The position numbers were made by a program, and so were the translations under genes. This document shows positions 1 through 5,118 of a stretch of 6,093 bases of DNA, piece after piece; the first letter of the stretch is position 1; every line of letters begins with the position of its first letter. The notes beneath the pieces are model-generated. The model searched no databases, was not told where the DNA came from, and worked only from the letters and a program-made list of their open reading frames with translations. Where the stretch lies: the NCBI GenBank assembly GCA_023388385.1, contig JAEWGK010000230.1:1-6093 (forward strand), in the 5' to 3' direction. Source of the DNA: Actinomycetes bacterium (GTDB taxonomy: Bacteria > Actinomycetota > Actinomycetes > Mycobacteriales > Mycobacteriaceae).

Positions 1-1273
1 GGATGCCCAGGCGCGTCGCGGTGATGGGCCCGATGGTGGAGCCGCACGGCTTGTGGTTGGCGGAGACGAACACCTGCGACGGCACGCCGGCCCGCTCGGC
101 GAGGCCGGCGATGAACGCCTGGCCCCACGCGTCGGTGGCGTAGCGCTGGTTGGCGTTGACCTTGATGACCGGCCCGACGTTGAGCTGCGGCCGGTGGCCC
201 GGGTCGTGCTCGCCGGTGTGGTTCGGGTGGACGGCATGGGCGCCGTCGGCGCTGACGCAGACGGAGCGGCGCAGCATGCGGTGGCGGGCCTCGCCGTCCG
301 CGCCGACGGAGGCCGCGATGCGCTCCAGCATGTCCGCCAGGAGCGGGCCCGCGGCACCGGTCGGCGAGGCGGAGCCCACCTCCTCGTGGTCGAAGGCGAT
401 GAGCACCGGGATGTCGCCACCGAGGTCCCCGTCGCCCTCCGCGTTCCAGCGGGCCATCGCTGCCTCGAGCGCGACGAGGGAGGAGTGGACGGACAGCAGG
501 TTGTCCAGGCGGCCGCAGGCCAGGAATTCGCCGGCCATGCCGAACACCCGCGGCGGCTGCGTGTCGAAGGAGATGAGGTCCCACGCCGCGACGTCGGCCT
601 CATCGACGCCGGCGGCCGCGGCGAGCACCTCGCGGATGTCGCCGCCGAGGCCCACCACTGGATGCGTGTGCTCCTGGCGGTGCAGCTTCAGTCCCTCGGA
701 GTTGATCTCCCGGTTGAGGTGGATGGCCAGCTGCGGCACGCGCGCGACGGGCCCGGTGCGCGCCAGGTGCGTGCGGCCGTCGTGCGTTGCGACGAGCCCC
801 GCGAACTCGATTTCCCGATCCAGCCATGCGTTGACCAGCGGCCCGCCATAGATCTCGACCTCCGCGCGGATGTAACCGCCGGACTCGGACTGGGGGTTGG
901 GCTTCAGGCGGAAGCCCGGGGAATCGGTGTGGGAGCCGATGATGCGGAAGCCCCGCTCGCCCGGGTCGTGGGCCGTCTCGCCGGCGCGCTTGTCCGCAGC
1001 CGCGTCGCCGGCGCGCTCGCCGGCGGCGCCCGCGCCGTCCGACGGCAGGTGCCAGGCGACGGCCGCGCCCTCGCGGACCAGGACGTAGGTGCCCGGCGCG
1101 GTCGGGAACGGGTCGCGCTCGTCGACGCGGGCCGCCCCGGCTGCCTCGAGGCGGCGGGCGACCTCCTCCGCCGCGTGGAAGGAGGACGGCGACGCCTGGA
1201 CGAACTCGATGAGGTCCTGGACGTGCGCGTGGGCGGGGTCGGTGATGGTCTCGGGGGCTGCGTCGTCGGTCAT
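1..1273 (-). CDS. apeB: M18-family aspartyl aminopeptidase, C-terminus cut by window edge
   Basis: This is a cytoplasmic dinuclear-zinc aminopeptidase; M18 enzymes remove N-terminal acidic (Asp/Glu) residues from peptides and form large tetrahedral oligomers. The reverse strand reads open for 424 codons from ATG 1273 and runs off the left edge. Visible signatures are ASPSSFHAAEEVARRL near the N-terminus (residues 27-42), GSHTDSPGFRLKPNP with metal-ligand His115, AIHLNREIN, GRLDNLLSVH with bridging Asp257, FDHEEVGS with catalytic/ligand Glu297-Glu298, VSADGAHAVHPN with Asp343, and HKPCGSTIGPI near the edge. The final conserved stretch carrying the last zinc-ligand His (MHS in homologues) lies outside the window, so about 25-40 residues are missing. 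Start 1273 fits: a GGGG run lies just upstream and the family N-terminus follows at once. Residues about 80-105 are an Ala/Gly-rich insertion. The gene diverges from the patatin-like gene. Family assignment is firm; the symbol is by family. Confidence 0.95.
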   Translation of the reverse strand, partial: MTDDAAPETITDPAHAHVQDLIEFVQASPSSFHAAEEVARRLEAAGAARVDERDPFPTAPGTYVLVREGAAVAWHLPSDGAGAAGERAGDAAADKRAGETAHDPGERGFRIIGSHTDSPGFRLKPNPQSESGGYIRAEVEIYGGPLVNAWLDREIEFAGLVATHDGRTHLARTGPVARVPQLAIHLNREINSEGLKLHRQEHTHPVVGLGGDIREVLAAAAGVDEADVAAWDLISFDTQPPRVFGMAGEFLACGRLDNLLSVHSSLVALEAAMARWNAEGDGDLGGDIPVLIAFDHEEVGSASPTGAAGPLLADMLERIAASVGADGEARHRMLRRSVCVSADGAHAVHPNHTGEHDPGHRPQLNVGPVIKVNANQRYATDAWGQAFIAGLAERAGVPSQVFVSANHKPCGSTIGPITATRLGI

Positions 1274-1279
1274 GTCCCC

Positions 1280-1285
1280 ATCATG
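1280..1285 (-). promoter_or_regulatory. weak candidate -10 box of the aminopeptidase gene
   Basis: On the minus strand the hexamer CATGAT lies 6 nt before ATG 1273. It matches four of six bases of TATAAT and sits where a leaderless -10 box would be. The first T is missing and no -35 is evident. The GGGGAC between it and the start could equally be a short ribosome binding site, so this is only a candidate. Confidence 0.25.
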
Positions 1286-1354
1286 GCAAAAGGGCCGCTC
1301 CCCCGGCCCGGCGCGGCCGTCCGGCCCCGGCGGGGCGGGGACGCGTCTGCGCGG

Positions 1355-1360
1355 TACCCT
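1355..1360 (+). promoter_or_regulatory. probable -10 box (TACCCT) of the patatin-like gene
   Basis: TACCCT fits the actinobacterial TANNNT pattern and ends 8 nt before ATG 1369, so transcription would start at or just before that ATG. No convincing -35 is seen in the GC-only sequence upstream, and there is no Shine-Dalgarno before ATG 1369. Initiation at 1369 would therefore be leaderless. From the same transcription start, GTG 1426 would have a leader of about 58 nt. Confidence 0.45.
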
Positions 1361-1368
1361 GATGCCCC

Positions 1369-2295
1369 ATGACCGGAAACGAGAACGGGGGAACGGGCGC
1401 GGGGGCGCCGGAGGAGAGGACGTCCGTGCCGGACGTCTCGCTGGTGCTGGAGGGCGGTGGCATGCGCGCCGCATACACGTCCGCCGTGATCGAGGCGCTG
1501 ATCCAGGAGAGGATCGATCTCGGCTGGGTCGGCGGCATCAGCGCCGGCGCGACGATGCTGACCAACTACCTGAGCCGCGATCCGGTGCGCACCCGCGGCT
1601 GCTTCGTGGAGATGACGGCCGATCCACGTTTCGGCGGCTGGGGCACGTTCGCCCGCGGCCGCGGCTACTTCGACTCGGCCTACATCTACGAGAAGGCGCC
1701 GCTGGAGGGCGAACTTGCGCCGTACGACTACGACACGTACCTGGCCAACCCGACCCCGGCGAAGGTCGGCGCCGTGCGCGCCACCGACGGCGGGATGGTG
1801 TGGTGGGGCCGCGAGGACATGGTGGAGCTGAAGGACCTCATGGTCCGCGTCCGGGCGTCGTCGACGATGCCGGGCTTCATGGTCCCGCCCGTCATCGACG
1901 GCATCACCTACTACGACGGCGCCCTGGGCCCCGACGGCGGCATCCCGATCAGCGCGGCGGAGGACGACGGCTTCTCCAGGCACCTGGTCATCCTCAGCCA
2001 GCAGCGCGACTACGTGAAGCCGGAGGTCTCCCGGCCGGGTGTGCTGCGCCGCCTGTTCCGCCGCACCCCGGCGATGGCGGAGGCGATGATCCGCCGTCCG
2101 GCGAACTACAACGCAACCCGCGAGCGCCTGCTGGAGCTGGAGCGCGAGGGCCGCGCGTACCTCTTCTTCCCCGAGACGATGCCGCTGTCGAACCGCACCC
2201 GCGATCTCGGCGCGCTGAAGGCCGCCTACGCCGCCGGCCGCGGCCAGATCGCCCGCGAGCTGCCGGCCATCAGAGAGTTCCTGGGCATCGCCTGA
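1369..2295 (+). CDS. patatin-like phospholipase / serine acyl hydrolase (YjjU type)
   Basis: The predicted product (308 aa from ATG 1369) is a patatin-fold lipid acyl hydrolase using a Ser-Asp dyad. The oxyanion-hole motif EGGGMR is at residues 28-33, the nucleophile elbow GISAG at 56-60 with Ser58 (codon 1540-1542), and the catalytic Asp in YYDGAL is Asp183, so all catalytic elements are intact. No signal peptide or membrane segment is seen, so it is probably cytoplasmic or membrane-peripheral. The nearest group I recognise is the bacterial YjjU-like patatins of unknown physiological substrate. The first 19 residues are Gly-rich and unlike the family. GTG 1426 (Val20) is preceded at 5 nt by the strong Shine-Dalgarno stretch GGAGGAGAGGA (1410-1420) and would give a 289-aa protein beginning MPDVSLVLEGGG, typical of the family. 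ATG 1369 instead suits leaderless initiation. It is a single-gene unit closed by the 2351-2391 hairpin. Confidence 0.9.
   Translation: MTGNENGGTGAGAPEERTSVPDVSLVLEGGGMRAAYTSAVIEALIQERIDLGWVGGISAGATMLTNYLSRDPVRTRGCFVEMTADPRFGGWGTFARGRGYFDSAYIYEKAPLEGELAPYDYDTYLANPTPAKVGAVRATDGGMVWWGREDMVELKDLMVRVRASSTMPGFMVPPVIDGITYYDGALGPDGGIPISAAEDDGFSRHLVILSQQRDYVKPEVSRPGVLRRLFRRTPAMAEAMIRRPANYNATRERLLELEREGRAYLFFPETMPLSNRTRDLGALKAAYAAGRGQIARELPAIREFLGIA
1410..1420 (+). promoter_or_regulatory. strong internal ribosome binding site before GTG 1426
   Basis: GGAGGAGAGGA ends 5 nt before an in-frame GTG at 1426-1428. It is the best Shine-Dalgarno match near the start of the patatin-like gene and could set the true start there. 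It may also simply encode the Glu-Glu-Arg at residues 15-17 of the longer reading. Confidence 0.45.
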
Positions 2296-2350
2296 GCGCC
2301 GCCCGTGCGGGCACTGTTCAACAACTTGACGGATTCAGATACAGAGCTGT

Positions 2351-2391
2351 GTGACGACGCCCACCCGGCCGGGCCGGGTGGGCGTCGTCAC
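2351..2391 (+). terminator. perfect 41-bp palindrome, strong terminator of the patatin-like gene
   Basis: The 20-nt arms 2351-2370 and 2372-2391 are exact reverse complements around the single base G2371. In RNA this gives an 18-bp stem with a 5-nt loop, 55 nt after the stop codon at 2293-2295. No U-tract follows (GCACCCCACC), as is common for GC-rich actinobacterial hairpin terminators. A smaller hairpin (GCCCG at 2301-2305, CGGGC at 2308-2312) precedes it. The stretch 2392-2461 after it shows only C-rich sequence with a repeated CCCCACC and nothing I can assign. Confidence 0.7.
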
Positions 2392-2461
2392 GCACCCCAC
2401 CCGCCCCACCTGCGCGGACGCGCACCGAATGCGCCACCACTCACACGCGCATCGCCTCGTT

Positions 2462-2474
2462 TTCGCCTGGCGAA
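2462..2474. promoter_or_regulatory. inverted repeat TTCGCctgGCGAA, candidate operator
   Basis: Perfect 5-bp arms (2462-2466 and 2470-2474) surround a 3-nt centre in the non-coding region upstream of the transporter. It abuts a second inverted repeat at 2475-2486. Position and symmetry suggest a regulator site; no regulator can be named. Confidence 0.4.
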
Positions 2475-2486
2475 CGGGATTTCCCG
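2475..2486. promoter_or_regulatory. inverted repeat CGGGAttTCCCG, candidate operator
   Basis: Perfect 5-bp arms around TT lie directly next to the palindrome at 2462-2474, with the two centres about 12-13 bp apart. They lie about 60-70 bp upstream of the predicted transcription start of the transporter gene. Confidence 0.4.
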
Positions 2487-2509
2487 CCGATGCAATTGGG
2501 ACCGAAAGG

Positions 2510-2540
2510 TTGCCGACGCTCCATAACGGAGCCGTAACAT
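2510..2540 (+). promoter_or_regulatory. probable promoter of the MFS transporter gene
   Basis: TTGCCG (2510-2515) and TAACAT (2535-2540) resemble -35 and -10 boxes with a long 19-bp spacer. The -10 fits TANNNT. The small inverted repeat ACGGagCCGT (2526-2535) overlaps the -10 edge and could be an operator. Transcription would start near 2547, leaving a leader of about 130 nt (2547-2677). That leader is GC-rich with a possible hairpin (GCCGGT 2553-2558 with ACCGGC 2572-2577). I recognise no riboswitch in it. Confidence 0.4.
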
Positions 2541-2668
2541 CCGTCACGCCCCGCCGGTACCCGCCACGGAGACCGGCACGCCGGACGCGACCGCAACACC
2601 GCGGGCGCCGGCTCCGCCCCCCAGGGATGACCCGGCCATGCCGGTTCCCCCTGCCCGACCCCGGACAC

Positions 2669-2673
2669 GGAGA
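2669..2673 (+). promoter_or_regulatory. ribosome binding site of the transporter gene
   Basis: GGAGA, 4 nt before ATG 2678, is the only good Shine-Dalgarno match in this leader and fixes the start against the upstream in-frame GTG. Confidence 0.65.
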
Positions 2674-2677
2674 ATCC

Positions 2678-4009
2678 ATGACCCAGACCACCACAGCCAC
2701 CGCAACGGGAGCGGCCGACGCCACCGCCACGCGGGAGCACAAGAAGGTCCTCGCCGGCACGCTCGTCGGCACGACCATCGAGATGTACGACTTCCTCATC
2801 TACGCCCAGGCGGCCGCCGTCGTGCTGGCGCCGCTCTTCATCGAGCCTGCATCGAAGGCGAATCCCTCCATCGCCCTCATCCTCGCCTGGGCCTCCATCG
2901 GCGTGGCCTTCCTCTTCCGCCCGCTCGGCGCCATCATCGGCGGCCACATCGGCGACCGCTACGGCCGCAAGATGGTCCTCGTCTTCTCGCTGGTCGGCAT
3001 GGGCACGGCGACGATGCTCATCGGCTTCCTGCCGACCTACGCCAGCATCGGCGTCGCCGCGCCGCTGCTGCTCATGCTCCTGCGCATCGTCCAGGGCCTC
3101 GCGGCGGGCGCGGAGTGGGGCGGTGCCGCCCTCATGTCCGTCGAGAACGCCCCTGACGACAGGCGAGGGTTCTACGGCTCCTTCCCGCAGCTCGGCGTCC
3201 CGCTGGGCATGCTGCTGGCGACGACCGCCATGCTCATCACCACCCTGTCCATCGGCAACGACGCCTACATGGCGTGGGGCTGGCGCATTCCGTTCATCTT
3301 CTCCATCGTCCTCATCGCCATCGGCTACGTCATCCGACGCACCGTCGACGAGTCCCCGGTGTTCCAGCAGATGAAGGCCGAGTCCAAGCACCGCACCGCA
3401 CCGCTGCCGGAGCTGTTCCGCAACCACTGGCGCCTGGTCCTCAAGGCCGTCTTCATCTTCGCCGGCAACAACGCCGCCGGCTTCATGGTCATCGCGTTCT
3501 TCAGCTCCTACGGCCGCAAGACCCTGGGCATGGACCCGGTGGTCACCATGATCGCCACCATCATCGCCGGCTTCTTCTGGACCATGTTCACCCTGTGGTC
3601 CGGCATCCTCGCCGACCGCTACGGCCGCGTCCGCGTGTTCATGATCGGCTACGCCATCCAGGCCCCGTGGCTCATCGTCATCTGGCCGCTCATCGAGACG
3701 GGCAACGCCGGCGTCTACACCATGGCCATCGTCGCCCTGACCCTGCCGCTGGCCCTGACCTACGGCCCGACCTCCGCGCTGTTCGCCGAGATGTTCCCGG
3801 CGGCCATCCGCTTCTCCGGCGCCTCCATCGGCTACGGCATCGGCTCCATCGTCGGCGGCGCGTTCGCCCCGATGATCGCCCAGATCCTCGTCGACAACAC
3901 CGGCAAGTCGTGGACCATCGGCGTCTACCTGGCCATCCTGGCCGTGTTCTCCATGATCGCCCTGGCCGCCCTGCCGAAGGGCATCGAGGGCCGCGACCTC
4001 AACGCGTAG
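2678..4009 (+). CDS. MFS transporter, metabolite:H+ symporter (MHS) type
   Basis: The product (443 aa) is a 12-helix inner-membrane major facilitator, most like the metabolite:H+ symporter branch that includes shikimate (ShiA), proline/betaine (ProP) and dicarboxylate carriers; these import small metabolites with protons. The MFS loop motif GDRYGRK is at residues 92-98, its second-half copy ADRYGR at 312-317, and the branch motif RIVQGLAAGAEWGGA starts at Arg136. TM1 has GTTIEMYDFLIY (31-42), where this branch usually has EWYDF, so the Trp is Met36. Hydrophobic helices follow at roughly 64-88, 99-118, 121-150, 160-185, 195-215, 250-272, 285-308, 318-336, 340-365, 375-400 and 412-432. The first 18 residues are Thr/Ala-rich. 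ATG 2678 is chosen because GGAGA (2669-2673) precedes it; reading back to GTG 2351 would add 109 non-MFS residues through the terminator palindrome. No partner gene is adjacent, so the substrate is unknown. Confidence 0.93.
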   Translation: MTQTTTATATGAADATATREHKKVLAGTLVGTTIEMYDFLIYAQAAAVVLAPLFIEPASKANPSIALILAWASIGVAFLFRPLGAIIGGHIGDRYGRKMVLVFSLVGMGTATMLIGFLPTYASIGVAAPLLLMLLRIVQGLAAGAEWGGAALMSVENAPDDRRGFYGSFPQLGVPLGMLLATTAMLITTLSIGNDAYMAWGWRIPFIFSIVLIAIGYVIRRTVDESPVFQQMKAESKHRTAPLPELFRNHWRLVLKAVFIFAGNNAAGFMVIAFFSSYGRKTLGMDPVVTMIATIIAGFFWTMFTLWSGILADRYGRVRVFMIGYAIQAPWLIVIWPLIETGNAGVYTMAIVALTLPLALTYGPTSALFAEMFPAAIRFSGASIGYGIGSIVGGAFAPMIAQILVDNTGKSWTIGVYLAILAVFSMIALAALPKGIEGRDLNA

Positions 4010-4025
4010 GCGCCCGACCACGGGA

Positions 4026-4050
4026 GGGCCCCGCCCCACCCGCGGGGCCC
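4026..4050 (+). terminator. hairpin terminator of the transporter gene
   Basis: GGGCCCCGC (4026-4034) pairs with GCGGGGCCC (4042-4050) around a 7-nt loop, 16 nt after the TAG stop. All nine pairs are G-C. No T-tract follows. Confidence 0.65.
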
Positions 4051-4099
4051 GGATCACCCCCGTGCGCGGAGCCCGCCGATCCGGCGCCGATAACGTCGC

Positions 4100-4120
4100 A
4101 TCCGGTGCGCCCCACCGGAT
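4100..4120. terminator. second stem-loop after the transporter gene, possible back-up terminator
   Basis: ATCCGGTG (4100-4107) and CACCGGAT (4113-4120) form a perfect 8-bp stem with a 5-nt loop, 49 nt beyond the first terminator. It could be a second terminator or a binding site; the sequence does not decide. Confidence 0.35.
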
Positions 4121-4184
4121 TCCGGCTCATGACACCGGCCCTTGAGCCGCGTGAACCGGCCGGCGCCGCGTCCGTCGCGTCGCA

Positions 4185-4198
4185 CTACGCCACCGTAG
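4185..4198. promoter_or_regulatory. inverted repeat CTACGccacCGTAG, candidate operator
   Basis: Perfect 5-bp arms around a 4-nt centre lie about 50-60 bp upstream of the probable -35 box of the gene at 4282. Symmetry and location suggest a regulator site; no regulator can be named. Confidence 0.3.
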
Positions 4199-4202
4199 GT
4201 CC

Positions 4203-4235
4203 GTCCTTCCTCCCACTCTGCGGAGCAGAAAGGAC
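4203..4235 (+). repeat. nested inverted repeat upstream of the unknown gene
   Basis: GTCCTT (4203-4208) pairs with AAGGAC (4230-4235). Inside, TCTGC (4217-4221) pairs with GCAGA (4225-4229) around GGA, with an 8-nt bulge (4209-4216) on the left side only. It ends exactly where the direct repeat at 4235 begins. It may be a transcript structure from read-through or a protein-binding site. Confidence 0.35.
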
Positions 4236-4252
4236 GTTCACCCCCGTTCACC
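4235..4252 (+). repeat. tandem CGTTCACC direct repeat, 10-bp period, over the -35 region
   Basis: CGTTCACC occurs at 4235-4242 and again at 4245-4252, one helical turn apart. The second copy contains the candidate -35 TTCACC. This arrangement suits a regulator binding two half-sites on the same face of the DNA. Confidence 0.45.
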
Positions 4253-4275
4253 TGCGGATAAGGCGGCGCTAGTCT
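4247..4275 (+). promoter_or_regulatory. probable leaderless promoter of the unknown 248-aa gene
   Basis: TTCACC (4247-4252) and TAGTCT (4270-4275) are separated by 17 bp. The -10 fits TANNNT and ends 6 nt before ATG 4282, so the transcript should begin at or next to the start codon. No Shine-Dalgarno precedes that ATG, in agreement with leaderless translation. Confidence 0.55.
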
Positions 4276-4281
4276 GGATGC

Positions 4282-5028
4282 ATGCGCCAGTTGCCACCCG
4301 GAACCATCACCTCCGCCGTCGCCGCCTACCGCGGCTGCGACGCGGACACCGCGCTCCCGGAGGACGCCGATCCCGGGATGCTGCGCCACCTGTCGTGGGA
4401 CGTATGCCGGCTGCACTTCGAGGGCTCGAAGCTGAAGCGCAAGGAGTCCAAGCGGGAGCTCGACCGCCTCCACCTGGTCGCCTATCTGGCGGCCCAGGGG
4501 ATGCTGCAGGGCGCCTCCGGCCTGCTGCACACGAACGTCCACCACTACGACGCCGCCCTCGAGGCGCTGCGCACCCACGCCGACGACGTCGCGGGCCTCA
4601 ACCCGAGGAAGTACCGCAAGGAGAAGCACCGAAAGAAGCTGCTCGCCGCGCAACACGACGTCTCGGTGGCACTGCTGCCGAACTCCGGCGGCATCGCCAC
4701 CGCCGCGTCGAAGTCGCTGCTGGCGGTGTTCGGCTGCATGCCGGGCTTCGACGGCGCGTTCTCCCAGGCGATGCGCGACATGTCGGAAGACGTGTTCCCC
4801 GCCTCCACGTTCAACGCCCCGACGGACGAGGGCCTGGCGTTCATCGCCGAGTTCTACCTCGCCCATGCCGACGAGATCGACGATCTCGCCGGGCGCATCC
4901 GCGTCGTCGACGTCGCGGCCGGCGCCTACACCGGCATCCCGGTCGGCCGCGCGCGGATCCTGGACATGTTCGCGGCCCAGCGCGCCGCGGAGCTCGCCGA
5001 GGAGCGCAGGGCAGCGCGACGCCGCTGA
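4282..5028 (+). CDS. conserved-looking hypothetical protein, 248 aa, function unknown
   Basis: I cannot assign this gene to a named family. The product has no signal peptide or membrane segment and looks soluble and mostly helical. Two strongly basic patches stand out, around residues 49-62 (SKLKRKESKRELDR) and 107-119 (NPRKYRKEKHRKK), and the C-terminus ends AEERRAARRR. The middle has SKSLLAVFGCMPGFD (143-157), which reminds me of a G-C-x-P-x-[FY]-D signature in uncharacterised bacterial proteins; that is memory, not a search. A His-rich segment HTNVHHYDAALEAL lies at 83-96. The basic patches would suit nucleic-acid binding, but that is inference. GC-rich codon use matches the neighbours, with no sign of recent transfer. 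ATG 4282 is chosen because TAGTCT sits 6 nt upstream; ATG 4378 has no well-spaced ribosome site. It is a single-gene unit, convergent with the HtaA-like gene. Confidence 0.8.
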   Translation: MRQLPPGTITSAVAAYRGCDADTALPEDADPGMLRHLSWDVCRLHFEGSKLKRKESKRELDRLHLVAYLAAQGMLQGASGLLHTNVHHYDAALEALRTHADDVAGLNPRKYRKEKHRKKLLAAQHDVSVALLPNSGGIATAASKSLLAVFGCMPGFDGAFSQAMRDMSEDVFPASTFNAPTDEGLAFIAEFYLAHADEIDDLAGRIRVVDVAAGAYTGIPVGRARILDMFAAQRAAELAEERRAARRR

Positions 5029-5036
5029 CCCGCGCA

Positions 5037-5095
5037 TGACGATGGCCCGCGCCGTGCATCCCCGGACGGGATGCGCGGCGCGGGCCGCGTCGTCA
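5037..5095. terminator. long bidirectional terminator between convergent genes
   Basis: The inner stem pairs 5044-5062 with 5068-5086 (19 bp, one G-T wobble on the plus strand) around the loop CGGAC. A small 1x3 internal loop follows, then the outer stem TGACGA (5037-5042) with TCGTCA (5090-5095). It fills most of the 90-bp gap between the stop of the unknown gene (5028) and that of the HtaA-like gene (5119), and can fold from either strand. No T-tract flanks it. Confidence 0.7.
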
Positions 5096-5118
5096 CGCCC
5101 GCGCGGGACTCGCGCACA

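Noticed and set aside
53..1372. Long plus-strand open frame antisense to the aminopeptidase
   Set aside because: The opposite strand carries an unmistakable M18 enzyme with ordered zinc motifs; the plus-strand translation is low-complexity Arg/Gly/Asp/Val sequence typical of an antisense shadow in GC-rich DNA.
2326..2350. Promoter starting with TTGACG just before the palindrome
   Set aside because: TTGACG is a good -35, but no -10-like hexamer lies 16-19 bp downstream and the strong hairpin would end any transcript at once.
2351..2677. N-terminal extension of the transporter from GTG 2351
   Set aside because: The added 109 residues pass through the terminator palindrome and the promoter region, show no MFS character and lack a ribosome binding site; ATG 2678 has one.
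2541..2677. Known riboswitch in the transporter leader
   Set aside because: I looked for cobalamin, TPP, SAM, glycine, fluoride, ydaO and guanidine signatures and found no consistent core; GGGATGACC near 2624 alone is not enough.
2441..4057. 538-codon minus-strand open frame antisense to the transporter
   Set aside because: Its translation is almost entirely Asp/Glu/Gly/Arg/His with no domain, and the plus strand encodes a clear MFS transporter. The length results from the absence of AT-rich stop codons.
4054..5037. Minus-strand open frame antisense to the 248-aa gene
   Set aside because: It is compositionally biased (Val/Arg/Gly/Glu), runs through both intergenic regions and ends inside the bidirectional terminator. 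The plus strand has more natural amino-acid composition, codon third-position GC and a promoter.
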